Source: Pirellulaceae bacterium
Lineage (GTDB): Bacteria; Planctomycetota; Planctomycetia; Pirellulales; Pirellulaceae
Direction: 5' to 3'
NCBI GenBank assembly: GCA_029243025.1
Contig: JAQWSU010000027.1
Span: 1-64,000, forward strand
DNA length: 64,000 nucleotides
Below the pieces are notes generated by a model, which was not told the origin of the DNA, made no database searches, and worked only from the letters and a program-made list of their open reading frames with translations. Of the stretch, positions 26,587 to 35,922 are shown piece after piece. Made by a program: the position numbers and the translations under genes. Numbering within the stretch: the stretch's first letter is position 1; the number at the start of each line of letters is the position of its first letter.

Positions 26587-27633
26587 ATGGTCCAGATGCG
26601 AATATGTTTGTTCTGGTGCGTTGTTGCGGTGCTTCGACCGTCGTTCGCCGAAGAATTGAAGCCCGAGATCCTTTTCGAGGGACTCGATCAGCCCTGTGGG
26701 GTTGCTGTTCAGTCGCAAACTGACCACGTGTTTGTTGCGGAAAGTGGCAAAGGTCGTGTGGTTCGGTTTGTCGACGGCAAGCTGGAGGAGGTTGTCGTCG
26801 GCTTTCCCTTGCGAGAACTTGAAAATGGATTTCGGTTCAAAGCAGGCCCCATCGGACTCACGTTTTTGGACAGCAAGACCTTGTTGATCGGCGGTGCGGG
26901 GCAGCCACCCGGACAGGATGTGATCTACGTGGCATCCGTTCCGCAAACGGGCGAACCAGCGCTCAACGCTACCGACTTGCTCAAGCTAAAGCCCGCTGCT
27001 GATGCGAAGTCAAATCTCCCATTGGGTGAGTTTTACGGTATTGTGGCGACGGAGTCAGCCATTTTTGCAACCGGTACCGGAGCACAGAAGCGTGGTGGCT
27101 TGGTGAAAGTAGCGATTCGTGAACAGCAGAATCCCACCGATCCCAAGTCGTATGGCCCTCTGAACTATTTCCCTCTGGCGAATCAAGCCGGGGCGAAGGG
27201 CCGGCCTGCTGGTATCGTTATCAGCCCGCGGAATGCAGTCGTAGTTGGTCTGATGGGGCAGTTGGGGCAAGAGGCGGACAGTCGGCTCAGTTTCTTTCGA
27301 CCTACCAACGGAGAACGGTTGTTGAGCGTGGAGACGGGACTGCGGGATATCGTCGCCTTGTCCTACGGCGCCTTGTTGCCGCCCAGCAATAAGGCTCAAC
27401 TTTATGCATTAGATCTAGCCTGGGAACAGCCGACCGAAGGAGGCTTATTTCGTCTCGATGCGGCAATGGTCGACGGCAAGCCGAGTGTCCGACCAGTCAA
27501 ACTGGCCTCGTTGCAGTATCCAACGGCAATAACGCTGGCAGGAAATGGATCCACTTACGTGACGATCCTCGGAGCTGTGCCGGAGAATGACCTCCCTCAA
27601 GGGAAACTACTAACCTTTGCTCCAGGTCTTTGA
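26587..27633 (+). CDS. Exported beta-propeller (NHL/SMP-30-like) protein
   Basis: A signal peptide (RICLFWCVVAVLRPSFAEE) leads into propeller-type repeats: LFEGLDQPCGVAVQSQTDHV, VFVAESGKGRVVRFVDGKL, AGPIGLTFLDSKTLLIGG and LQYPTAITLAGNGSTYVT. Such repeats are found in NHL and SMP-30/gluconolactonase-like proteins; no metal or lactonase residues could be assigned. It is probably a binding protein of the cell envelope. It follows leuD by 43 bp on the same strand, but the function does not suggest a shared pathway. ATG 26596 is an alternative start. Confidence 0.75.
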   Translation: MVQMRICLFWCVVAVLRPSFAEELKPEILFEGLDQPCGVAVQSQTDHVFVAESGKGRVVRFVDGKLEEVVVGFPLRELENGFRFKAGPIGLTFLDSKTLLIGGAGQPPGQDVIYVASVPQTGEPALNATDLLKLKPAADAKSNLPLGEFYGIVATESAIFATGTGAQKRGGLVKVAIREQQNPTDPKSYGPLNYFPLANQAGAKGRPAGIVISPRNAVVVGLMGQLGQEADSRLSFFRPTNGERLLSVETGLRDIVALSYGALLPPSNKAQLYALDLAWEQPTEGGLFRLDAAMVDGKPSVRPVKLASLQYPTAITLAGNGSTYVTILGAVPENDLPQGKLLTFAPGL

Positions 27634-27761
27634 TGTATTCGATACAACCTGAAAATACTGAATAAAACGCGACCTGTCTGACAGCCTTCTTTTTTTGTGT
27701 TAGCGTAAGTATGTCAGAGCCCTCATTTTATTAATCAAAATCCCCTCCTTCAATTGTTGTC

Positions 27762-28685
27762 ATGACTGACGAATCACAGCCATCTAAAAAAACAGACGAT
27801 CAACCGTCGGAAGCCTCCGACACTCAAGATGCATCTCGCCCACGCGGTCCACGTGTGTTTGGGAAATTCGCGTTTTGGATCGTCGCCGTGCCCTTTATCT
27901 TCTATTTGTTCGGTTCGATGATGGGCGGCTACGTTGAAAACCTTCGTGAAAGTAAGATTCGAGGAACACTTGATGATTTGCATCATGAAGGAAGTGACTT
28001 TCCGACGGAAGAAATACCGCTCGCTGAACTCGAGAAAAATATTGATCCCGATGGGAAATTCCTTGGTGTGCTGCCGCTCAATAAGAACGCCTACCCCTAC
28101 ACCTACATAGCGACGATCGCCGGGACGACGTTGTTGATGTTGATTTTTGGTTGGGGCTATTTTCGAGCACCTTTTCGCATTAGCTTTCTCTCATTCGTGG
28201 TTGGAGTTGTAGGGGTTGTTGTTTGGATAGCCCTTGCAGAACTTGACAGGAATTTTCTTCATTTAAGCGATTGGATGTTCGGATTAATTCCCCCGCGGGA
28301 AGCTTTTGAACCCCTCAAGGAGTTGAAGGGTGATCCCACTTGGATGTGGCAGTTCATTGCGATTCGTTTTTTCGGACTCGTACTCGTCGTGCCGATTACC
28401 GAGGAGTTTTTCGTCCGAGGTTTCTTGATGCGGTATGTGGAAGATCCCGACTGGGACGAACTGCCGCTGGGGCAAACCCAAAAACCGTGGATCTGGGCCG
28501 TTCCCACCCTGTACGGCGTTTTTGCTCATATGACCGAACCCCTTTCCGCACTAGTTTGGTTCTCGATGGTGACCTGGCTCTACAAACGCACAGGCAGCAT
28601 TTGGGACTGTGTGATCGCTCATTCGATTACGAATCTCTTGCTGGGGATCTATATCTTCAAGTTTGAAGCTTGGTATCTCTGGTAG
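27762..28685 (+). CDS. CPBP (CAAX-type) intramembrane metalloprotease
   Basis: After a polar N-terminus (about 35 residues) there are membrane helices at about 45-60, 118-133 and 145-165. The CPBP catalytic motif is PITEEFFVRGFLMR (EExxxR), followed by LYGVFAHMTEP and VIAHSITNLLLG (His-xxx-N type). This fits the Abi/CAAX protease family and recalls the CAAX-protease-related proteins that accompany exosortase in PEP-CTERM organisms, but the link is by pattern memory. It may process membrane proteins or sorting signals. 307 aa. Confidence 0.8.
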   Translation: MTDESQPSKKTDDQPSEASDTQDASRPRGPRVFGKFAFWIVAVPFIFYLFGSMMGGYVENLRESKIRGTLDDLHHEGSDFPTEEIPLAELEKNIDPDGKFLGVLPLNKNAYPYTYIATIAGTTLLMLIFGWGYFRAPFRISFLSFVVGVVGVVVWIALAELDRNFLHLSDWMFGLIPPREAFEPLKELKGDPTWMWQFIAIRFFGLVLVVPITEEFFVRGFLMRYVEDPDWDELPLGQTQKPWIWAVPTLYGVFAHMTEPLSALVWFSMVTWLYKRTGSIWDCVIAHSITNLLLGIYIFKFEAWYLW

Positions 28686-28765
28686 ATCATTGATTTCCTC
28701 GACCAAGACGCGGTCTCTAGCTTAACCCTTTGGTGCGTCGGCAGCTGTTTGGCTGCCGGTGGGGC

Positions 28766-28795
28766 GACAAACAAGCTGTTTTGTCACTTTTTCTT
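28766..28795 (+). terminator. Rho-independent terminator after the CPBP protease
   Basis: GACAAAC and GTTTTGTC pair around a short loop (28766-28785) and are followed by ACTTTTTCTT. A second hairpin lies just before it (28739-28758, CGGCAGC with GCTGCCG). Together they end the CPBP transcript before the aminopeptidase gene. Confidence 0.6.
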
Positions 28796-28951
28796 AAGTG
28801 TCCAGGTGGTAGACTTTCGTCAGGGTATTTACGTACACAATGGGATCGACGCGCCCTGACGCATTGATTGCTACTCGAGACTGGGATTATTTTCAGTCCG
28901 AGATACCCTCCTGCCCCACCCGATTCCGCCCGGAAATGAGAGAAACAGTTG

Positions 28952-31732
28952 ATGAACGCCCTGAAGTCTATCTTGTCTTTCGTGCTGCTTGGTTTACTCG
29001 GTGTGACTGCCTTTGCGGAAGAAAAAGAGCGAATTTGTCGTTTTCACGATCACAGCTCTGCCTTCGCGATTGATCTGCACAAGGGAGGTTTGCAGTACGC
29101 CCCAGATCGCCAAGTTGACATTAAGCACATCAAGCTGGATGTGGTTCCTGATTTTCAGCAACAGACGGTATCCGGCACCACCACGCTGCGATTCATGCCA
29201 ATTTCAAAGCCTTTGGAAGAACTAAAGCTGAATGCTTATGACCTGACGATCGGGGAAGTTCGTTCCGAAGATGCAGTTGCTGAAACAACGAATACGGGGC
29301 GGCATTTGCTCATTCGTTTTGCCAATCCAATTCCAGTTGGCAAGGAAGCGATTGTGCATATCGATCACTCGGCAGAACCGACTCGTGGGCTGTACTTTCG
29401 TACGCCCGAAATGGGCTACCCTGAGACAGACACACATGTGTGGACTCAGGGTGAGGCTCATGAGGCTCAATTCTGGTTTCCCTGTTTTGACTATCCTAAT
29501 GAACGTTCTTCAACGGAAGTGATTTGTCATGTTCCGACTGACATGACGGTTCTTTCGAATGGGCGTCGCATTTCCGAATCGATTGATGAGTCGGGCTTGA
29601 AACGAGTGCATTGGCTGCAGGAAAAACCGCACGTCAATTATCTCATCTGTCTCGTTGCGGGGCATTTGAAAAAATTGGAGAAGCAGCATCGGGGTATACC
29701 GCTTGGGTTCTATGTCCAGCCAAGTCTCTTTGAACACGCAGTAAATTCGTTTCGTGATACGGCTGGGATCATGAAGTTTTTCGAGAGTGAGATCGGCGTG
29801 CCCTTTCCTTGGGAGAAATACGATCAGGTGACGATTCTTGATTTCGTCGCGGGGGGTATGGAAAATACCACCTTAACGACATTGACGCATCGCACTATTT
29901 TCAGCGAGGCGACAGAGAATATCCGACAGTCGCGACGCCTTGACGCTCATGAATTAGCTCATCAATGGTTCGGTGATTTGTTGACTTGTAAGGATTGGAG
30001 TCAACTTTGGCTTAACGAAGGCTTTGCTACTTATTACACCCATCTCTATGAGGGCCATAAATATGGCCACGATGCGATGCTTTACGGGTTGTATAACGAT
30101 GCAAAAGGGAGTGTATTGCCACGCAGTAAGGATAAACGCCCGATCGTCTTTAAGGGTTACAAGAATGCGCAAGAGCAATTCGACTTTCGTGCTTATCCAA
30201 AAGGCAGTTGGGTTCTGCACATGCTTCGCTCGCAGTTGGGTCCGGATCTCTACCGGCAATGCATTCGTGATTACATTTCCCGCAATGAATTGCAGAGTGT
30301 CGTTTCCGATGACCTTCGGAAAAGCTTTGAACGTCTGTCGGGACGAACCTTTGATCGCTTCTTCGACCAATGGGTGTATCATGCAGGCAGTCCAAATCTG
30401 AAAATCAGCTATCGTTGGTTGTCCGGTGATCGTCTTGCGAAAGTTACCGTCGAACAGACCCAAGCTGTGGACGACCATTTCTTGTTATTTGAATTCCCAA
30501 CTTCGTTGCGCTTTGTTGTGGGTGACGAGGTGATTGATTTTCCTATTCAGGTAAGCCAAAAGAAGGAAGACTTTTTCGTGCCGTTGCCGGGACAGCCATC
30601 GATCGTTCGCTTTGATCCCGAATACAGTGTTTTAGCTTCCGTGGACTTTAAAAAGTCCGACGATCAGTTGATGGCTCAATTGAAAAATAGAGCTGACATG
30701 ATGGGACGATTGTTGGCGGTGGAAGCTTTGGGGGCTCGCAAAACTCAGAAATCTGTGGAAGAGTTGCAAACAACATTGAATCAGGATGGTTTCTTTGGAG
30801 TGCGAATTGCAGCGGCCGTGGCGCTTGGGAAGATTCACGATGACCGTGCCTATCAAGCCTTGAAGAAATCCATCGACCAGCCGGATGCTCGTGTTCGCTT
30901 GAAAGTGGTTGAACAGCTTGGCAAGTTCTATCGATCCGAGACTTTGGAACTGCTTCAGGAACTGCTCGAGCAGGAGCAGAATCCGGCCATTCAAGTTGCC
31001 GCCATTAGATCACTTGGACGTTACAGTACCGATGAATCCCGGCAATTGCTCATCGAAAATCTGAAATCGAAATCTTTTCGAGACGAATTGATGGGAGCAG
31101 CGATTTCAGCGATCGAGATGCAGCGAGATCCGAAGCACCGTTTTGCCTTGATTGAATTGATCCAATCGCGTGGTGATGAGTTGCAAACTCGCGTACTGAC
31201 CGCCGCCTTACAGGCACTCGCGAAGACAAGCCAAAACGAAGAGGATCGAAGCACTGAGCTTGAGTTGATTAAGCCCTTTGTCGTTCATCCGAAGGAGAAG
31301 GTGAGGATCGGCGCGATCCGAGCACTTGGGCATTTGCGAGATCCGAGGGCACAAACTGTTTTGGAAACAATGGTTGTCAAAGATGGGCCTTCCAGTCGAG
31401 TGACGTCCGCTGCCGAGTCGGCACTCAAACAGTTGCAAGAGACCAAGCCTTCGGCACCTTCGGAAGTGGTTGAATTGCGGAAACAGTTAACCGAAATGAA
31501 AAAGAAGTCGGAAGAACTGCGGACTGAATTCGATGAATTTAAGTCGAAGCTTGAGAGTCGGGATGCGGCTGTCAACGCTGAGAAAGCAAACGCTGAGAAA
31601 GCAAACGCTGAGAAAGCAAACGCTGAGAAAGCAAACGCTGAGAAAGCAAACGCTGAGAAAGCAAACGCTGAGAAAGCAAACGCTGAGAAAGAACAGGGGT
31701 CGCAGCAAGCTGATCCTGCGGATGCCGAATGA
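28952..31732 (+). CDS. Exported M1-family aminopeptidase with HEAT repeats
   Basis: ATG 28952 starts a signal peptide (LKSILSFVLLGLLGVTAFAE). The M1 domain has the substrate motif GGMEN (301-305; usually GxMEN), zinc ligands HELAH (333-337) and Glu356 in WLNEGFATY, and a C-terminal M1 part (to about 530). From about 570 to 830 are HEAT-like repeats such as VRIAAAVALGKIHDDRAYQAL and IQVAAIRSLGRYSTDESRQL. It ends in eight NAEK(A) units, a charged low-complexity tail. M1 enzymes remove N-terminal residues from peptides, so an exported enzyme may feed on peptides. TTG at 28949 is a weaker start. Confidence 0.92.
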   Translation: MNALKSILSFVLLGLLGVTAFAEEKERICRFHDHSSAFAIDLHKGGLQYAPDRQVDIKHIKLDVVPDFQQQTVSGTTTLRFMPISKPLEELKLNAYDLTIGEVRSEDAVAETTNTGRHLLIRFANPIPVGKEAIVHIDHSAEPTRGLYFRTPEMGYPETDTHVWTQGEAHEAQFWFPCFDYPNERSSTEVICHVPTDMTVLSNGRRISESIDESGLKRVHWLQEKPHVNYLICLVAGHLKKLEKQHRGIPLGFYVQPSLFEHAVNSFRDTAGIMKFFESEIGVPFPWEKYDQVTILDFVAGGMENTTLTTLTHRTIFSEATENIRQSRRLDAHELAHQWFGDLLTCKDWSQLWLNEGFATYYTHLYEGHKYGHDAMLYGLYNDAKGSVLPRSKDKRPIVFKGYKNAQEQFDFRAYPKGSWVLHMLRSQLGPDLYRQCIRDYISRNELQSVVSDDLRKSFERLSGRTFDRFFDQWVYHAGSPNLKISYRWLSGDRLAKVTVEQTQAVDDHFLLFEFPTSLRFVVGDEVIDFPIQVSQKKEDFFVPLPGQPSIVRFDPEYSVLASVDFKKSDDQLMAQLKNRADMMGRLLAVEALGARKTQKSVEELQTTLNQDGFFGVRIAAAVALGKIHDDRAYQALKKSIDQPDARVRLKVVEQLGKFYRSETLELLQELLEQEQNPAIQVAAIRSLGRYSTDESRQLLIENLKSKSFRDELMGAAISAIEMQRDPKHRFALIELIQSRGDELQTRVLTAALQALAKTSQNEEDRSTELELIKPFVVHPKEKVRIGAIRALGHLRDPRAQTVLETMVVKDGPSSRVTSAAESALKQLQETKPSAPSEVVELRKQLTEMKKKSEELRTEFDEFKSKLESRDAAVNAEKANAEKANAEKANAEKANAEKANAEKANAEKANAEKEQGSQQADPADAE
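31574..31693. repeat. Eight 15-bp tandem repeats (NAEKA coding)
   Basis: The unit AACGCTGAGAAAGCA is repeated seven times identically; the eighth ends GAA in place of GCA. It forms the end of the M1 aminopeptidase and is in frame, so copy-number changes only alter tail length. The identity between copies suggests recent expansion. Confidence 0.95.
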
Positions 31733-31836
31733 GGCGTGCTTCGGAGTGAGGTTAAGTCAGGGGGAATCTGGATTCCTGCCCCACGTGTGCCCCTGTACAA
31801 AACGTACTGGCCTGCAAGCCTGGGAGTTGGCCGGAA

Positions 31837-32286
31837 ATGGATGACTACGAACATTCGCAGCCTGGGGTGGTAATTCGCGGTGCGCTGGCGGCGGCGATGT
31901 TGTTCATTGGGCTTCAGGGCTGGCTGCTTGCCCCGGCGGACAATGCCCGCTGGATTCACGCCGGAGCTTCAGTTTTCTTGTTGATGTCCCTTGCCACCTT
32001 TCATTCTTTGACGGTGCGAGTGACGAACGAACAGATTGGTCTCAGGTTTGGTGTTGGATTGATTCGGAAAACATTCCAGATAGATCAAGTTCGGACAGCG
32101 CGAGTGGTTTGCAATCCATGGTATTTGGGCTGGGGGATTCGGCGGTTTTCGGGCGGATGGCTTTACAATGTTTCGGGGTTCGGGGCGGTTGAAATTGAGC
32201 TTCGAGACCATCGAATTGCACGGATTGGTACCGATGAGCCTCAGCGGTTACTGGAGGCAATAGAAGCCAGGATTTCGCGCGAGTGA
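31837..32286 (+). CDS. Small membrane protein with PH-like (bPH) domain
   Basis: 149 aa. Two hydrophobic helices near residues 14-30 and 42-57 are followed by a beta-rich segment: LTVRVTNEQIGLRFGVGLIR, RTARVVCNPWYLGWGIRRFS and GAVEIELRDHRIARIGTDEP. This is the pattern of bacterial PH (DUF304-like) membrane proteins, whose function is generally unknown. It starts 104 bp after the M1 aminopeptidase on the same strand. A similar layout is seen in the gene at 55746-56297. Confidence 0.7.
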   Translation: MDDYEHSQPGVVIRGALAAAMLFIGLQGWLLAPADNARWIHAGASVFLLMSLATFHSLTVRVTNEQIGLRFGVGLIRKTFQIDQVRTARVVCNPWYLGWGIRRFSGGWLYNVSGFGAVEIELRDHRIARIGTDEPQRLLEAIEARISRE

Positions 32287-32596
32287 AATTCTATTGCGGT
32301 GCCCCGATTTCCGAAACTTGAAACGCGTTCGTCTTGTGTACCCCGCTTGAACCCTTTTGCACCTTCGCCCTTTCAGTCAAAGCGGTGCTCTCACTCGTTT
32401 GCAAAGGCAATTTGCGCCTCCGCGGTATTAGGGTCCCGCTGTTAGGTGCCATTTGCGTGGTCATATTGTCACTCTTGCTGATCTTCCAGCTCGCGCCTCG
32501 GCCGACGCTTCCCTTGGAAGATGCAACTCAGGCTCCATTTGCCGGAGTTGTGAACGTCTGTCGTGTCACGCTCTAAAAGTGCACGAGAAAATTGAG
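32287..32596. other. Intergenic stretch between convergent genes
   Basis: This 310-bp region lies between the ends of the PH-like gene and cti. An 80-codon plus-strand frame with a hydrophobic stretch (32334-32576) starts at TTG without a ribosome-binding site; I do not call it. No clear terminator hairpin was found by eye. Confidence 0.4.
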
Positions 32597-35011
32597 TTAA
32601 TATTCGGAACCGAGCAGGCTGTAGTAGCGAAGATCGAAATGACCGGCGGCAGGAATTCGATTCTGAAAATTCCAGTCTGTAAACCAGTCGAACAGCGGCC
32701 AGAACTCGGCACTGTTGCGGAGGGTTCCATAGTTTTGCCGCCAGCTTTCCCATTGTTTGTCACTCGCGACAGCATGCAGGTCGCTGAGCAGGTCCGAGGC
32801 GCTGCCGACCGGGATTCTCACTAGTAGGTTGGGGAAATCGCCAACCAGTCCATGGTAGATACTGAGCGTATCGAGTTCTGGTTGACGGGCTCCATTTTCG
32901 TCAAAGACAACATCGTTGAATGCGTAGGATCGGTTTGCAATCAACGTGTAGACTTCCGAATGGTCCGGGAAATCGAGCCGCAAGAAGGTCACACTGGGGA
33001 GATACTGCGTAAAGTTTTGATGAGTTTTCATCGTCAGCCGATTTGCAGCGGCCACCCAGTCCGAAGTCGTTTTCAGGGGTTCCTTAAGAGAAATATCGGT
33101 TTTGCGGACTGCGTTGATCAGGTCAGGCGGACCGCTCACTTTTTCGGTGAGGTGTCGTTGCAGCTGGGTTAGCGCCCCCGACAGCGGATCGCGGGCATCA
33201 ACGGCGACTGCCGTTTTCGCCGCCTCTCCCGGAAACGGCATGGTGAATAATAATTCTTGTCCCAGGCCCTTGGTCCATTTGAGGCGATATGCTTTGCGGT
33301 CTTTCTCTGGTAAAAGACGGAGAAAATTATCTTCAAATTCCTGCCGGAGGTATCCCATAAATTCCCAGGTTGCAAGTTTTTCTTCTACACTACCCCAGTA
33401 GGTGTAGTCCGCCACGAGCGAGTAGTACAGACGCTCAAACCCGCTGTAATCCATCAACCAGAAGGTAGCCGGCGTTCCTCCTTTACGGCCGTGCATGACC
33501 GTTGCGTTGGTTTCGTTACGCAGAATGGTTAGCCATGCATTCTTGTTTGTCTTTTCCCCGTCCCAGATATCCGAAATGGAGTAGCCCTTGGGTTTATAGC
33601 TGTCAAGGGTTTTTGCGTACGCGTTTTCGTAGGCGGCGTCTTTCCAAATCTCGTAGCTCATAAAGTCGTTCCATGATTTGAGCCCTAGTTCTGGAAACTT
33701 GACGGACGGATCAGAATCGGGGTCCACAAAAAAGACCCAAAAGTAGTCCTTGATTGCATAGGTCGCAATGTTTCCAACACAGACTGGCCCACGGATCATT
33801 CCGCTGGCGATCAGCTTGGAGTTTTCGAGTAAGAACAAAGACCGGCTGCGAGTCGGAATGGCCTCGAAGACGAGAAACGGATTATGAGAACTGTATCCTG
33901 GGTTGGTATTTTTATTGTCAGGCCACGCAGTTTTGTAAAAGAGTTCGTCGAGACGTGCCCGCGCTTGGTCGTTTAACGACCACACAAAAAATGATTTTTG
34001 TACACATGAGGATGTGACTTTTTGAAGCCGATAGTAGAACTTATCGACACCATCAAGGTAGGGTGAATCAAACGGGCGAGCCGTAATGATTTCCTGAATG
34101 GGCGACTGATTCGAATCAGACTGGCCGTTGAAATTGTTGGGGGGGACGGGGGGAGTGACGGAACGTACAAGTCGGTAAAATTCGCCGGGCGCCTCTGCAA
34201 ACGTCAAGGTGGCAAGAAAAACGTGTTCGTAGATGTAACGGCTGACCAGCGGGGACCGCTGATCTTCCTGGTTTAAAAATGCCTCCCACTGGCGAATCAC
34301 CTCAGGATGTGCAGATGCTTTCTTGCGCGCCATTTCACCCGCTGAAGGGCCTGGAGCGCCTGCGATAATCCAGCGGGAGAACACCTCGAGTTCTTGCTGG
34401 CTGATCGCCGGAAAACCAAACGGCATCCCGGCCGCGGGCCGTTGGGCCAGATAGTCGTCGATGTTTTGCGAACAAGGGCAAACGTGAGCGTCTACCTGAT
34501 TGTAAACCTTCTCGAGCGGCGAGAGTGGAAAGCCGGGTTGGTTATTCGTGGCACCCGCTGCTAGCATGCGAAAAAGAACGGAACGGCCGGGACGTTGCTC
34601 TGGTGGATCTTCCTGGTCAATGACGGTGCAAAAGCCGCGTTTCCGCCAGGCACTGAGCGATGGTGCGTCGTTGAGTCGAATCGGAGACTCAGCAAACAGG
34701 TGGCTGGCGTCTGGGTTTTTAGCCAATCCACCGCGAAGGACCCCCTCATAGGACGTCATTTTGAGCAGGCATGGGGAATCAAGACATCCGTGGCAGGCAA
34801 TACAGCGTCGATCAAGAATGGGTTGGACTTGGTTGAGATAAAAGCCTTCGTCAAAACCAGTTTTTTCCGGATAACTGGGTTGGTGAAAGACAAAGGGCTT
34901 CCAGCTGGTTCTACTGTCGATCACTTCCCAGAACACAACCACCACGCAAAGAATGGCCACCAGGACTGTCAAACCAATCAAACTTACAGCGATTTTTAAT
35001 TTTGATTTCAT
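32597..35011 (-). CDS. cti: Fatty acid cis/trans isomerase (heme-binding)
   Basis: Cti turns cis unsaturated acyl chains of phospholipids into trans, which stiffens the membrane under solvent or heat stress. The 804-aa protein has one N-terminal membrane segment or signal (about 8-28), then the family's heme site CIACHGCLDSPCLLKM (CxxCH at 70-74), and long conserved parts such as DKFYYRLQKVTSSCVQKSFF and VMHGRKGGTPATFWLMDYSG. The enzyme works in the periplasm without cofactors other than heme. It is best known from Pseudomonas and Vibrio. Here it is solitary, flanked by 310 and 911 bp without genes, so gain by transfer is possible. Confidence 0.9.
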   Translation of the reverse strand: MKSKLKIAVSLIGLTVLVAILCVVVVFWEVIDSRTSWKPFVFHQPSYPEKTGFDEGFYLNQVQPILDRRCIACHGCLDSPCLLKMTSYEGVLRGGLAKNPDASHLFAESPIRLNDAPSLSAWRKRGFCTVIDQEDPPEQRPGRSVLFRMLAAGATNNQPGFPLSPLEKVYNQVDAHVCPCSQNIDDYLAQRPAAGMPFGFPAISQQELEVFSRWIIAGAPGPSAGEMARKKASAHPEVIRQWEAFLNQEDQRSPLVSRYIYEHVFLATLTFAEAPGEFYRLVRSVTPPVPPNNFNGQSDSNQSPIQEIITARPFDSPYLDGVDKFYYRLQKVTSSCVQKSFFVWSLNDQARARLDELFYKTAWPDNKNTNPGYSSHNPFLVFEAIPTRSRSLFLLENSKLIASGMIRGPVCVGNIATYAIKDYFWVFFVDPDSDPSVKFPELGLKSWNDFMSYEIWKDAAYENAYAKTLDSYKPKGYSISDIWDGEKTNKNAWLTILRNETNATVMHGRKGGTPATFWLMDYSGFERLYYSLVADYTYWGSVEEKLATWEFMGYLRQEFEDNFLRLLPEKDRKAYRLKWTKGLGQELLFTMPFPGEAAKTAVAVDARDPLSGALTQLQRHLTEKVSGPPDLINAVRKTDISLKEPLKTTSDWVAAANRLTMKTHQNFTQYLPSVTFLRLDFPDHSEVYTLIANRSYAFNDVVFDENGARQPELDTLSIYHGLVGDFPNLLVRIPVGSASDLLSDLHAVASDKQWESWRQNYGTLRNSAEFWPLFDWFTDWNFQNRIPAAGHFDLRYYSLLGSEY

Positions 35012-35922
35012 GCAGGTGAACTCTCTGACGCAAAAAGTCGCTCGCGAAAGTAGCGGATTCCAGTAGTACAGCCGATGGATCAGGCGCAGCCCCAGTCTAG
35101 TCTAGACTAGCAATTGTATTTAGAGCCTGCCAGATGCCCTCACGGATCGTGAACCCCCCCGAGAGTGCCAGAAGAAGTACCTCGAGCGGGATAGAAAAGG
35201 CGGGTCACGAAAAAGCCTTCCTCGGCCGAAGAATCGGCTTCTTTTATGAGGCCTGTTTGAACCACGAGAAAGAAGACCTCTGGAGAGAGACCTGAACCCG
35301 GGCCGGAAGGGCTCCAGCGACGGTGCCACTTCGCGTTTGGCCACCGTTCCACCGAGCGCGTGGAGCCCACCGACGTTGAGCCGCATTCCGGCTGCGACCA
35401 ATTCATCTTAGCGTATCGGGAAGGTCGTCTTTGCCGAGCGCGAGGGTCTATGTCATGATCGGCGCAACGAAGCCAGACAACCGCATTGTCGGAAACAGCC
35501 TCCTGGAAAGTACGTTGGCTTGATCCTGATGACCCAGTTTGGCGAATAAACCGTGCCGCCAGAGAAGCCTCTTTTCATTCCGCAACGGTATGTTTCACGC
35601 CATCGCGGAAAAAATTGCAACGTTCCAAGCGTCTCGTTACTGTTCGGGTTTTGAAGGGTGGGGTACTGAACGGGGCGGCTCTGTTTTCATTGAATCGGTT
35701 CCTCTTGATCCGCATGAGGTGTGTTAAAAAAGCGGGGCCGAGGGCCAGAAAATTAGCAACCCGCAGTCTGGTGTTTTGGGAGTCCATCGAGGGCAGCTTT
35801 GGCAAGCTGGAAAAGCTGGTCGGGTTGACGACTGCGCTGACCGCACGCATAGTAAGCGAAGGCTTGGTGATGTGGGATGGTGCTTGGACGCGTCGGTTTC
35901 GCAAATGTCGGCGGGTGTGCAA
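35012..35922. other. Long intergenic stretch between cti and the ABC ATPase
   Basis: A 911-bp region between divergent genes. Several frames are open over 60-160 codons (35120-35406 minus, 35486-35974 plus), but they lack a ribosome-binding site and read as low-complexity arginine-rich protein. A short palindrome, CTAGTCTAGACTAG, lies at 35097-35110. It may be decayed sequence from a lost gene; I cannot identify it. Confidence 0.5.

Noticed and set aside
32334-32576. 80-codon frame with a hydrophobic stretch between the PH-like gene and cti
   Set aside because: TTG start with no ribosome-binding site; the hydrophobic part is short and no family was recognised.
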